From Candidatus Bathyarchaeota archaeon (GTDB lineage: Archaea > Thermoproteota > Bathyarchaeia > 40CM-2-53-6 > RBG-13-38-9), in contig JAGTRD010000007.1 of assembly GCA_018396915.1 (NCBI GenBank), positions 11,372 to 56,046 on the forward strand: a stretch of DNA of 44,675 bases, read 5' to 3'. Below are positions 17,096 to 25,587 of this stretch, piece by piece. The notes beneath the pieces are model-generated. The model was given only the letters and a program-made list of their open reading frames with translations, ran no database searches and had not been told where the DNA came from. Position 1 is the first letter of the stretch; every line of letters begins with the position of its first letter. A program made the position numbers and the translations under genes.

Positions 17096-18142
17096 ATGAG
17101 CGTCATTACGATGGCTCACGGCGGGGGAGGTTCAGTAATGCATACACTCGTCAAGAATCACATCGTAAAGTATCTAGGCGGAAGCGGCGCAGAGGTCCCC
17201 TTAGAATCACTAGACGACTCATCTGTGATAGAGGACATTGTTTTCAAATCAGACTCGCACACTGTGAAGCCCCTGTTCTTTCCAGGAGGTGATATTGGCC
17301 GACTGGCAATCTCAGGCACAGTCAACGATATAGCAGCGATGGGAGCCCAGCCAATAGCATTATCCTCAGGATTCATTATTGAGGAGGGATTTCCAATAGA
17401 GGATTTTGACAGGGTCTTGAGAAGTATGCGCCAGACCTGTCAAGAGGCAAAGGTCTACGTCTTGACAGGCGATACAAAGGTTGTGGAGAGGGGGGCCCTG
17501 GACAAATTCATTGTGAATACTTCAGGGATAGGTAAACGCACACCTGAACTGGAGGAAAACATCAGAGAATTACGTAGACATAGACCCTTCAACTCAAGGT
17601 GGCTCCTCGATTCAAATATCCGCCCGGGAGACAAGATAATAGTTTCTGGGAGCATAGGTGATCATGGAGTAGCCGTTCTGTCTTCCAGAGAAGGTTACGG
17701 CTTCGAAACCGATATAAAATCGGATGTCGCACCTCTGAACATGCTTGTTAGAGATATTCTCAGGGTAGGGGGTATAGTGAAGGTTAAGGATCCTACTAGA
17801 GGTGGCCTGGCTAATGTTCTCAATGAGTGGAGTGAGAAATCTCGAGTGGGGATCGTAGTTTACGAAGACGCTATTCCGATAAAGCAGGGGGTCAGAGTTG
17901 CATGTGAGATGTTAGGAATAGACCCTCTGGAGGTTGGGAACGAAGGTAAGCTTGTGATCGCAACAATTCCACAGAAGGCCGGTGAGGTACTCAATGTCTT
18001 AAGAAGTAATAGTTTAGGGAAAGATGCTGAAATAGTAGGTGAGGCAACTAGCGATTTTGAACAGGTAGTTCTTCACACCTCAGTTGGTGGACGGAGAATC
18101 ATTCTACCACCAGTCGGCGACCCTGTGCCGAGGATATGCTAG
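17096..18142 (+). CDS. hypE: Hydrogenase maturation factor HypE
   Basis: HypE receives a carbamoyl group from HypF on its C-terminal cysteine and dehydrates it to the thiocyanate that becomes the CN ligands of the [NiFe] centre. The protein shows the AIR-synthase/ThiL-like fold: MAHGGGGSVMHTLV, FPGGDIGRLAISGTVNDIAAMG, VLTGDTKVVERG and KDPTRGGLANVLNEW. It ends PVPRIC, the essential terminal Cys tail. I use ATG 17096, which has GTGAT five bases upstream; a GTG at 17087 would add three residues. It stands some 9 kb away from the other hyp genes and on the other strand. Its last 44 bases overlap the convergent end of the neighbouring gene. Confidence 0.96.
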   Translation: MSVITMAHGGGGSVMHTLVKNHIVKYLGGSGAEVPLESLDDSSVIEDIVFKSDSHTVKPLFFPGGDIGRLAISGTVNDIAAMGAQPIALSSGFIIEEGFPIEDFDRVLRSMRQTCQEAKVYVLTGDTKVVERGALDKFIVNTSGIGKRTPELEENIRELRRHRPFNSRWLLDSNIRPGDKIIVSGSIGDHGVAVLSSREGYGFETDIKSDVAPLNMLVRDILRVGGIVKVKDPTRGGLANVLNEWSEKSRVGIVVYEDAIPIKQGVRVACEMLGIDPLEVGNEGKLVIATIPQKAGEVLNVLRSNSLGKDAEIVGEATSDFEQVVLHTSVGGRRIILPPVGDPVPRIC

Positions 18143-19640
18143 AGCCAACCAACATGATATATAGGCCGAAGAGAACCGTTATGGCTATGATTTGAAAGAA
18201 TGCAAAGGTTTTAAGCAAATATTCTAACCTCAAAAGTGGCCTAAGATGTATCTTCACTTCCATATCCTTATCAAGCTGCGTCAATAGTGAGCCCCCCATA
18301 TTTTCTGTCGATATCGACACCCGGTAAGTCCCCTTCGGCAGAAGATAAGAGGCACCATCCATTTCAACAGGTAAAGTTCTATTATCGATCATCAACCTCA
18401 AGTCTTTCGAGGAATTCACTTCACCTCCTGAAACTTTGATGGTCAGCCTGTGAAGTTCGAGGGTTAACCAAGTTACACTTCCACTCCTAACCTCTGTCTC
18501 GAGAGACTTTACATAAAAACCGTTCACATAGATATCCAATGGAAGGTTCAATTTGAGGGTGGCAGAGTCGTTATCGGGTAAGAGCTCTGAATTTGTTAAG
18601 AGAATATAGTTTGTCTCTCCGTCAGATGTGGTGTCTAGGTTTCCTGATCTTACAGTTATATTGGATATAGGTGAGGGGGTTCTTATATCTGTGAATCTTA
18701 CGGCCGCTATAGGTGGTCTGAACTCTGAAACTTTAACCTTGCCCTTATCAAAATATAAAATTTTAAAGATTGATGTCAAAGAGCTCCTAATGTCTACCCG
18801 GCGTGACCTAGATACATTACTGCCGGCATATTTTATAAATGCACCTTTGAGAAGATAGGCCTTAAACTCAGTTTGGGCTATGCTACTCCATCTCAACCTC
18901 ACTATTATAGGTCCTTCTCTAACAGGAACTACACAACCAGAGCCAATCTCATGCAAGTTTGGAGATTTCAGTGTTAGGATATATCTCCCTCTTTGACCCA
19001 GCAATTTCCCATCAACCCTTGAAGTAATAGGTTCCAGTAAAATCTCATATGTAGACTCACCTGAGGTGCCGGTGGACATTACTCGATCGAGGTAGAGAAA
19101 TTCTACTGTAACATACCCAAGCTGTAATATTTCGTCAACGGCAAGATTTATAGATTGGTTATTCCCTGCTGCAAGAAGAACCATCGTTCCCGGCTCATCA
19201 TCCAAGAAAACTACACTTCTTGATCCATGTATGGTGGCCTCCATCCACTGTCCTAGGCTATAGTTAATATATGTGCTCATTTCAATTCCACTAACCAACC
19301 TCACCGTCATACTGCCAACATCTTGAACTTGTAGTGTCCATAGCCCTTCAGAATCATTAATTCCGAACCGTTTAACAATAGTTGGATTCCCCTCTAAGAG
19401 CAATGTGGCTTCACTCAAACCGCTGGGATCTGTAAGGGTTAGAAGTACTGTCCTGTTAGGGGACATAGCCCACAACGTTTCATTCCACTCAAACACAAGC
19501 ATCCCTCCATCAAGGAAAGGCAAGAGGTAGTTTTGGCTATATCCTACCATGATGGGGATTCGGCTATCAGCTGTAGTTGAATTTAGGGGGGATATTGTAA
19601 TCATAATTAAGGGTGTAATCAGAATAATGTTCCGCCTCAT
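18099..19640 (-). CDS. Secreted, membrane-anchored beta-rich protein of the MoxR operon
   Basis: I do not recognise a named family. The 513-aa protein starts with a basic and hydrophobic signal sequence (MRRNIILITPLIMITIS). A long extracytoplasmic region follows, rich in Ser, Thr and beta-strand pattern, with many potential N-glycosylation sites (NST, NRT, NDS, NQS, NYS, NVS, NIT). A single C-terminal transmembrane helix (AFFQIIAITVLFGLYIMLVG) precedes a short basic tail, so most of the protein faces outward. A DLRLMIDNRTLPVEMDGASY segment with a following turn-rich stretch looks like a carboxypeptidase-regulatory or Ig-like fold. It is the last gene of the seven-gene unit, overlapping the previous gene by four bases and hypE, tail to tail, by 44. 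Confidence 0.7.
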   Translation of the reverse strand: MRRNIILITPLIMITISPLNSTTADSRIPIMVGYSQNYLLPFLDGGMLVFEWNETLWAMSPNRTVLLTLTDPSGLSEATLLLEGNPTIVKRFGINDSEGLWTLQVQDVGSMTVRLVSGIEMSTYINYSLGQWMEATIHGSRSVVFLDDEPGTMVLLAAGNNQSINLAVDEILQLGYVTVEFLYLDRVMSTGTSGESTYEILLEPITSRVDGKLLGQRGRYILTLKSPNLHEIGSGCVVPVREGPIIVRLRWSSIAQTEFKAYLLKGAFIKYAGSNVSRSRRVDIRSSLTSIFKILYFDKGKVKVSEFRPPIAAVRFTDIRTPSPISNITVRSGNLDTTSDGETNYILLTNSELLPDNDSATLKLNLPLDIYVNGFYVKSLETEVRSGSVTWLTLELHRLTIKVSGGEVNSSKDLRLMIDNRTLPVEMDGASYLLPKGTYRVSISTENMGGSLLTQLDKDMEVKIHLRPLLRLEYLLKTFAFFQIIAITVLFGLYIMLVGSSISSAQGRRLVVE

Positions 19641-20380
19641 TTATACAGCAACCTGAATAATATTGCCACAATGGATATTGAACCTAAGGCGAGTAGGAGA
19701 GGCAACAAACTCCCGAGTTCAGAATTGATTTTTGAGATTAATGTCAGGGTTATGGCGGCCGCTGAAGCTATGAGTCCAGCCGATAAGACGTGACCGTCGA
19801 ATAAGATAATAGCCCCCTTGTGGCTGGTCCTGCTCAGGGATCTCCAGAGGATTGTTAAAAGCGAGACGGCTACAAGTCCGCTGAAGATCTGATACTCAAA
19901 CTCCATGTTAATACTAGATTGTTGAAAGTTACCTACGCCGAGGAGTAGGCTAGGATAAAATAGGGATGTAGGGCTAAAGGAGCCTACCTTAGAAGTGCAT
20001 AGAAGGTCGACAGCTATCAGGAGTGAAAAGAGGTATGTGACGGTGAAGGTTTCAGGTGAGGTTTCTTGGTAAGTGCTTAAGAGAATATATATTGGAAGGG
20101 TTATGACGTAGCCCGATGCTAAGCTCAGGAGAGGAGGAAAATATCCCATAGCGAATGTTGTGAATGATGATAGTGCAGGGATAAAAAATAATATCATAAC
20201 CTCCGCATGACGATCAGCCAATAGAAGTGCAAGAAGAGAGACTATACCTATAATTAAGAAAGGATCTATGCCTTCTAGAGAGAGCGAGGCCCGGAGAGTT
20301 GCGAATGTGGCTGGACTGATTATCAAGATTAGAGCCACTATGTTCCAGTTGATTTCTTTATTGAAGAACATTTTGTCCAC
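19637..20380 (-). CDS. Polytopic membrane protein of the MoxR operon
   Basis: A 247-aa protein made almost wholly of hydrophobic segments, about seven or eight predicted membrane helices (for example IVALILIISPATFATL, FLIIGIVSLLALLLA, LLPLLLALGSISIVAILF). There are no recognisable catalytic motifs. Its place between a DUF58 gene and a secreted protein gene, with a 23-base overlap upstream and a 4-base overlap downstream, suggests it is the membrane component of the same system. Membrane proteins at this position are common in MoxR-DUF58 clusters. No specific function is assigned. Confidence 0.7.
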   Translation of the reverse strand: MDKMFFNKEINWNIVALILIISPATFATLRASLSLEGIDPFLIIGIVSLLALLLADRHAEVMILFFIPALSSFTTFAMGYFPPLLSLASGYVITLPIYILLSTYQETSPETFTVTYLFSLLIAVDLLCTSKVGSFSPTSLFYPSLLLGVGNFQQSSINMEFEYQIFSGLVAVSLLTILWRSLSRTSHKGAIILFDGHVLSAGLIASAAAITLTLISKINSELGSLLPLLLALGSISIVAILFRLLYK

Positions 20381-21593
20381 TTGAAATGACCCTACGTAAA
20401 GCCTCGGGTAAAGATTCTAACGCAGCCAGGCAACACCTGACATTTAGCCTCGCAGCCAAGTATGTGAGTCTCCTCTCCTCCTCGTGGCTCACCCTCTCCG
20501 CTGCATGATCCGGTAGAATCCTTCCAACCTCACTAGAGATATTCAATAACAGAATTATTGCGTCGCCTCTTACTTTAGATATCAACTTAGATATATCATC
20601 ATTCTCACCGTCAACCACCATCCTACTCAGATAGAATATCCTTCCATGTCTCGGTAAAGTTTCAGCCCCTTCAAACCTAAGTCCCGCCTCATCGTAGGTC
20701 ACACGTGCAAAAAAGAATTTGCCATCCGATGTTTGCTGAAACAGCCATATCTGAGACCCTTCCTTAATCTGCTCAAGAATCGACTGTAAAATTAGATTAA
20801 TTATTAGTCCATATACTGACCCTCTCCCCGGAATATAAATATCGAACCCACTTCCGAGACCATAGATCATATTTACACTCCTCCTCCTGTCAAGCTCCTT
20901 CACATAGATCTCATCACCCCCTGTCTTTGCCAACCTCTTCCAGTCGATCAACCTAGCAGTAGGTGTAAAGGCGCTTGGCAGGCTGATGCGGTAATCATCC
21001 TCTAATCCTGTATAGGGATGTCTGGATAGACCTGGATCGGAGAGACCAGTAGATATATATCCCGTGGTTGATGGGGGAATTCGGCGTGGCTCATCCAAGA
21101 ATATAACGTATGTGTTAGTCGATAGGGACATTTCCTTTACTAGGAGGCCCATTCTATCCTTCGCACCGATAATAACTGGGCCTAACCTATGAATACCAGC
21201 CGCCCTAGACGTGACTTCAAAAACTAAGACCACATTATTACCTACTTCAGTAAGCACGCTCGAAGTATTGGATCCACCAGCCAACTCTAAACCGTCAATT
21301 CTGACAGTTATCTCGATTGGAATCTTATGTCCCTCCTCCAGTTTCAAAATTAACTTCACCATGGCCTTTCCACCCACCACAACGAGACTAGGAGTGACAG
21401 TAATGTATGAGGAAAAACATTCTGGAGATACGTCATGGAGGTCGCGTGACGCTAAAAATGCATATGAGGTGATATATATTATGAGAAAAAGTGTCGTTAG
21501 AGTGATCATTGGATGACTGGCCATTACAATTGAGTAGACAAGTAAAAAGGTTGAGTACTGGTATATGCGGGCATAGGTTCTTGAGAGTCTCAT
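20358..21593 (-). CDS. DUF58-domain membrane protein
   Basis: The N-terminus has two membrane segments (YSTFLLVYSIVMASHPMITL and TLFLIIYITSYAFLASR). An Ig-like beta region follows, and then the DUF58 domain with its diagnostic IDWKRLAKTGGDEIYVKELD stretch (near residues 215-235). DUF58 proteins are related to von Willebrand factor A folds and are nearly always encoded next to MoxR ATPases; they are thought to be clients or partners in assembling membrane or metal-dependent complexes. Here the gene overlaps moxR by four bases. The 411-aa length is ordinary for the family. The family assignment is strong; the biochemical role is unknown. Confidence 0.86.
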   Translation of the reverse strand: MRLSRTYARIYQYSTFLLVYSIVMASHPMITLTTLFLIIYITSYAFLASRDLHDVSPECFSSYITVTPSLVVVGGKAMVKLILKLEEGHKIPIEITVRIDGLELAGGSNTSSVLTEVGNNVVLVFEVTSRAAGIHRLGPVIIGAKDRMGLLVKEMSLSTNTYVIFLDEPRRIPPSTTGYISTGLSDPGLSRHPYTGLEDDYRISLPSAFTPTARLIDWKRLAKTGGDEIYVKELDRRRSVNMIYGLGSGFDIYIPGRGSVYGLIINLILQSILEQIKEGSQIWLFQQTSDGKFFFARVTYDEAGLRFEGAETLPRHGRIFYLSRMVVDGENDDISKLISKVRGDAIILLLNISSEVGRILPDHAAERVSHEEERRLTYLAARLNVRCCLAALESLPEALRRVISSGQNVLQ

Positions 21594-22540
21594 CTCGGGG
21601 CATCCACCGACTCTAAAACTTCTTTCAATACTATCTTCACCTCCCCTCTAGCTTCAAGAGGATTGAGCCTCCCCCCTCTGAGGATAATCCTGTGATTAAA
21701 GACTGGAAACAAGACAGCCTTGACATGGTCTGGGATGACATATTGGTAACCTTCAGTAGCTGCCTCAGCCTTTGATGCGTATAGGAGAGATACTTCACCT
21801 CGTGGGCTGACTCCGAGAGATACTCGTTCATGGCGTCTCGTCGCCCCAGCCAGGTTTACAATATAATTTAGGATAGAGTCATCGGTGTATACCCTGCGTG
21901 TAGCTTCTATTGCGTCAGCAATATCTGCTCGGGACGCGACCTGACTTATATTGAGTTCTTCACCATATGAGGTCTTTTTCTCCAAAATCTTCATCTCAGT
22001 TTCAGACTCGGGATAGTCGAGGATAACTCTCATTAGAAACCTGTCAAGCTCAGCCTCAGGTAGGGGGTAGGTTCCCTCAAGCTCTATAGGATTCTGCGTA
22101 GCGATGAGCATGAACGGGCTTGGAAGTTGATGGCTTGTTCCATCAACAGTCACCTGTCTCTCCTGCATAGCCTCTAGAAGTGCTGACTGAACACGTGGTG
22201 AGGACCTGTTTATTTCATCAGCCAGTACTATGTTTGCGAAAACTGGGCCTCTCCTAAACTCCAGATTCCCAGTCGCCCTATTATATATTGTAGTGCCAGT
22301 TATGTCGCTTGGCATAAGATCTGATGTGAATTGGATCCTCCTGAAACCTAGACCTAATGAGTGTGCAAAAGCCTTAGTTAGATAAGTTTTAGCGATGCCA
22401 GGTGGACCTTCGAGTAAGACATGACCTTCAGTGAGCAGGGCTATAATAAGTGAGTGTATCGCATCGTCCATTCCCACAATGAACTCGTGAATCGCCTCAC
22501 TCAATTTCTCAGCTATTTCTCTGACGACCGTCCGCTCCAT
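21590..22540 (-). CDS. MoxR-family AAA+ ATPase
   Basis: A 316-aa AAA+ ATPase with Walker A GPPGIAKTYL, Walker B VLADEINRSS, the MoxR signature PRVQSALLEAMQERQVT, sensor 1 FMLIATQNP and the PEAELDRFLM arginine-finger region. MoxR ATPases act as chaperones that insert cofactors or remodel partner proteins, often together with VWA or DUF58 proteins. The gene sits between a 65-codon membrane-protein gene (28-base overlap) and the DUF58 gene (4-base overlap), so translation is coupled. All ATPase motifs are intact. The substrate of this copy is not known; the neighbours suggest an envelope complex. Confidence 0.95.
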   Translation of the reverse strand: MERTVVREIAEKLSEAIHEFIVGMDDAIHSLIIALLTEGHVLLEGPPGIAKTYLTKAFAHSLGLGFRRIQFTSDLMPSDITGTTIYNRATGNLEFRRGPVFANIVLADEINRSSPRVQSALLEAMQERQVTVDGTSHQLPSPFMLIATQNPIELEGTYPLPEAELDRFLMRVILDYPESETEMKILEKKTSYGEELNISQVASRADIADAIEATRRVYTDDSILNYIVNLAGATRRHERVSLGVSPRGEVSLLYASKAEAATEGYQYVIPDHVKAVLFPVFNHRIILRGGRLNPLEARGEVKIVLKEVLESVDAPR

Positions 22541-22710
22541 AACTCCCCAACTTTCCTAAATTCAAATTCTCTCAGTGCGGTCTTCACAGGATCCTTACTA
22601 TGATTTTTGGCAACCATAATTATTCTTCTTGGTTTAGGTGGATATGTAGGAATGAAAATAGCTGAGAGAACAAGTATGGATAAGGCTATTGTGAGTATTG
22701 TAGAATTCAT
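22513..22710 (-). CDS. Small single-pass membrane protein of the MoxR operon
   Basis: A 65-codon gene with one N-terminal hydrophobic helix (ILTIALSILVLSAIFIPTY) and a short basic cytosolic tail (PPKPRRIIMVAKNH). I recognise no family. It is credible as a gene because its ATG overlaps the preceding stop (ATGA) and its 3' end overlaps moxR, continuing the chain of coupled overlaps. The proline-arginine turn after the helix fits an inner-leaflet anchor. Confidence 0.6.
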   Translation of the reverse strand: MNSTILTIALSILVLSAIFIPTYPPKPRRIIMVAKNHSKDPVKTALREFEFRKVGELWSGRSSEK

Positions 22711-23177
22711 GGGTTCTGAGCTCCAGATTTCAAAAAAGACCTCTCTAAAATGATTAAACCATTCCTGAATACTTCTAGATCATATCCTGTCAATTGATGA
22801 TTCCAGAATCGTACTGGCTCATATAATGCATACATCTTCTCAAGTAATAAAACATTGTTTTTCTCCATAAAGCCACGGAGTTTTGACAGAATCTCTTTCG
22901 AAGTTAAACTTTTGGATATGTTTATGTCAACCATTAAGGCTAAGGCTTCGAGGAGGAGGGGAAAAGTTTCGGTCAAGGCACGTTTAGAGCCGTAAAGCCT
23001 GAGTTTATCCTCAAAGACAGAGCATAATTTAAGTTTTGGAATAGGCCTCTCTGAAATCCTGCGGGTAGACTTTAGGCGCCTATAAAACTTAGATGCAAGA
23101 ATGATTAAAATTGTTAGAAGAATGATGTCTAGGGTGAGCCAGAGTACAGTTTCGCTAGATAATTTTATCCAGTTCAA
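22707..23177 (-). CDS. Membrane-anchored protein, possibly DUF4129-like
   Basis: A 156-aa protein with one N-terminal membrane helix (VLWLTLDIILLTILIILASK) and a soluble helical domain. The pattern LTSKEILSKLRGF, then LEKMYALYEPVRFW, then GYDLEVFRNGL resembles the small C-terminal DUF4129 domain often fused to transglutaminase-like proteins next to MoxR-DUF58 genes. I infer this from pattern and context; it needs a profile search. The start overlaps the previous gene by four bases and the stop overlaps the next ATG. Confidence 0.6.
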   Translation of the reverse strand: MNWIKLSSETVLWLTLDIILLTILIILASKFYRRLKSTRRISERPIPKLKLCSVFEDKLRLYGSKRALTETFPLLLEALALMVDINISKSLTSKEILSKLRGFMEKNNVLLLEKMYALYEPVRFWNHQLTGYDLEVFRNGLIILERSFLKSGAQNP

Positions 23178-24031
23178 TTTCTTCTCTCCAAGACCACACT
23201 TTCAACCGGAAGATAACTCATCCATGGAATTACATATACAGGTTCACCTTTAACATCAATCTTCACCGTGATGGTTTCTCCTCCGAATCCCTTATGATCA
23301 TAATCTATCAGTATCATACTCCTGAATGGGCGACCTACACTTGACATCTCACCCCAAAGGTTGCGTACACTCCTTAAAGGTACCGGCTCTGAAAAGTCTT
23401 CACGATAAACCTCAGGTCCTCCGGAAGGTGTGTAATACGTGATTACTGCCATGCCTATATAGTAAGACCCACTGTCAGGTATTTGAAAAAGTAACGTGAC
23501 AGTGTTAAGATCAGCGGAAGGTTTCACATCAGAAGTTATGTTGAAGGGTGCAATTCGGTAAAGGATGAAATTCACCTCAAAATCTTCCATATCCTTCTCA
23601 AGTGTGACCTCTGTCCTCCACCACCCTATCCTATCTCTACTTATGGCCAATGTGCAATTCCCTTGCGGTGCCCTAACTGTTGCCTCACCCATCCAATCAG
23701 TGAATGTATATCTCCCTGAGAGTGAGATTATTGCGTTCGATACTGGTTTAGGTGGTGAGCCTCCCCAATTACTCAGGCTAGGATAGCCCATGTCGGTGAG
23801 TGTAACTTTCAGTTTTACGGTGGATAGTTTAGGTTCAACCAGCTCCTCGGGTCCTTGGAAGACACTTGAGCTCTCTAAGGTATTCGTGAACTCCTCAACA
23901 ATGTTGATTTTCTCAAAGTTTGGCGTGTAAATTATGAGAGACGAAGATAGTATAATAATAGTTAGAGCTAGGACTGCAAAACTCCTTCTATCAACCTTCA
24001 TACCGAATATACTTCCATACGGTTCCATCAT
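23174..24031 (-). CDS. Membrane-anchored extracellular beta-domain protein, first gene of the MoxR operon
   Basis: A 285-aa protein with an N-terminal signal anchor (FAVLALTIIILSSSLIIYT) and an outward domain. The segment PVSNAIISLSGRYTFTDWMG, with ATVRAPQGNCTLAI after it, is the pattern of a carboxypeptidase-regulatory-like (Ig-type) fold: a variable loop, then a GEA turn. Roughly two such beta modules may be present. I recognise no enzyme motif. The ATG at 24031 starts the operon; an internal ATG (MKVDRRS) ten codons later is an alternative. The position is typical of the extracellular transglutaminase-like partner in other MoxR clusters, but no Cys-His-Asp triad is visible. Confidence 0.62.
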   Translation of the reverse strand: MMEPYGSIFGMKVDRRSFAVLALTIIILSSSLIIYTPNFEKINIVEEFTNTLESSSVFQGPEELVEPKLSTVKLKVTLTDMGYPSLSNWGGSPPKPVSNAIISLSGRYTFTDWMGEATVRAPQGNCTLAISRDRIGWWRTEVTLEKDMEDFEVNFILYRIAPFNITSDVKPSADLNTVTLLFQIPDSGSYYIGMAVITYYTPSGGPEVYREDFSEPVPLRSVRNLWGEMSSVGRPFRSMILIDYDHKGFGGETITVKIDVKGEPVYVIPWMSYLPVESVVLERRN

Positions 24032-24164
24032 GAAAAGACTTACAAATATTGAAGTTCTCAGGCCTCCATAAAGAGATTATGGATCAGAAAGGTAGACATG
24101 AGGCTACCGCAGCGTTCACCACATATTCTCCTGAGAAATCACGTTCCTGTAATGAATCCTTCTA

Positions 24165-25379
24165 TTAGACAACCGGATAGCCTAGAATCTTAGATAGCGA
24201 TTGTGTTTGCGATAAGAATATGCAAGTCTCAAAGTACTGCGAGTACAGAAGTAATAAGCAGACTACCAATGTATGCTTGGCATTCGGCCTGGAAACTTCT
24301 GCTGAGACAGAGATTATCAGGAGGGGGATCATAAAGGAGGCGACCCTTGCAAGTTCAAGACGCGCCAATAGAAAAGTCAAGAGCATCATCGCCAATATGG
24401 CCAAGGTGTAAGCATCGACATCAGATTTGCGTGAAAGATAATATAGTATTTTAGCAACTCTAAGCATAAGGGAAATACATAACGGTATGCCAAAGAGAAA
24501 AAGAAAAAGCATAACCGACGTCTCGACGCTCCAAACCCTTGGAGCCAAAGAGTGGAGATGATCATAAAACCATAGGTTAGTTCTGAAGGCCCACAGCGCC
24601 GCCTCAATAAACGGTAGGTTGAAGACTGCTTCAAAAATCAGATATGGAAGGAAGGCCCCTGAAAGAAAGAATAGCATTCTCTTGAAGGCTCGGCTTGGAT
24701 ATTTAGAGGCTACACATAATATAATCAATGCAAGAATTGTTGCCGCGGAAGTCAATGCTAGAAATATTGCAAATGCCAAAGTGAGTCCTCCAAGAATACT
24801 CCAAAGGTCTCCCCTATCATATCTCAGCGAGATGTTGAATAGAAGAATAGGTAGGGGTACGAAGAATGTGAGAACTGATTCCATATATGGAATGCCTAGT
24901 ATCAGGGACGGGATCCATGAATATAGAAGACAAGCGATTGTTGCAGACCTCAAGCCAAAAGAAAGTTTAGCCAGATAGAAAAGTGGAATAATTGAGACAA
25001 CTGAAAATGTTATGGTAAGCCAAACGATTGAATGGGCAGATAGTCCAAAGATTTTGAAGCCTAAACTTATCAGGAAGGGGAAGCCGGGATAGTGAGTTGC
25101 CAGATGCCCTCCCCACGATATCAACGGCACCTGCATCAACGCCAACCATTCATTCACGTAGGCCAAAGAGTCAGATACTCTCAACGCTAAGGAGTAGTAT
25201 GCAAAGCTCTCAGAATCCTCAACAATCCTAACCATCGCATCTAAACTCCTCAAATCAACAGAAAGCATTTGAATGGACGTTAGGATGAGTAGAAATATTA
25301 TTGGTATGGGACGGGTTTTCCGCAATATTAGTGACCTGCAAGTAGGACGTACTGACTCTGAGTTGAAATCACTACGCAA
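24165..25379 (-). CDS. GT-C membrane glycosyltransferase (PMT/ArnT-like), apparent 5' defect
   Basis: A hydrophobic protein with about ten membrane helices and the luminal segment HLATHYPGFPFLISLGFKIF, which matches the HPPLYPLLLALLFKLFG pattern of PMT_2/ArnT-type glycosyltransferases that use lipid-linked sugars. The TTG at 25379 is the only usual start in frame, but the frame stays open upstream to 25571 and encodes two more membrane segments (IGPITLIISAAHFIF and ILSILLLIIQSLLLSII). No ATG, GTG or TTG precedes them. An ATG at 25578, just past the hypD stop, lies one frame off; removal of one base from the T5 run near 25556-25560 would join it. The full-length protein is probably about 470 aa. 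The family call is inference. Confidence 0.68.
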   Translation of the reverse strand: MRSDFNSESVRPTCRSLILRKTRPIPIIFLLILTSIQMLSVDLRSLDAMVRIVEDSESFAYYSLALRVSDSLAYVNEWLALMQVPLISWGGHLATHYPGFPFLISLGFKIFGLSAHSIVWLTITFSVVSIIPLFYLAKLSFGLRSATIACLLYSWIPSLILGIPYMESVLTFFVPLPILLFNISLRYDRGDLWSILGGLTLAFAIFLALTSAATILALIILCVASKYPSRAFKRMLFFLSGAFLPYLIFEAVFNLPFIEAALWAFRTNLWFYDHLHSLAPRVWSVETSVMLFLFLFGIPLCISLMLRVAKILYYLSRKSDVDAYTLAILAMMLLTFLLARLELARVASFMIPLLIISVSAEVSRPNAKHTLVVCLLLLYSQYFETCIFLSQTQSLSKILGYPVV

Positions 25380-25587
25380 AATGATTGAGAGGAGTAGGCT
25401 TTGAATAATTAGTAGAAGAATGCTTAAAATGGTCCAACGTACATTTTGGAACAGGTAGTGAGGTGCCGGGCTGAATATGAAATGAGCTGCGCTTATAATA
25501 AGAGTGATCGGGCCTATCAGGATAGTATATTTAGAATAGATAACCTGCCACCGACAAAAATTGATTTTTAATTACCATGTAATTTAT

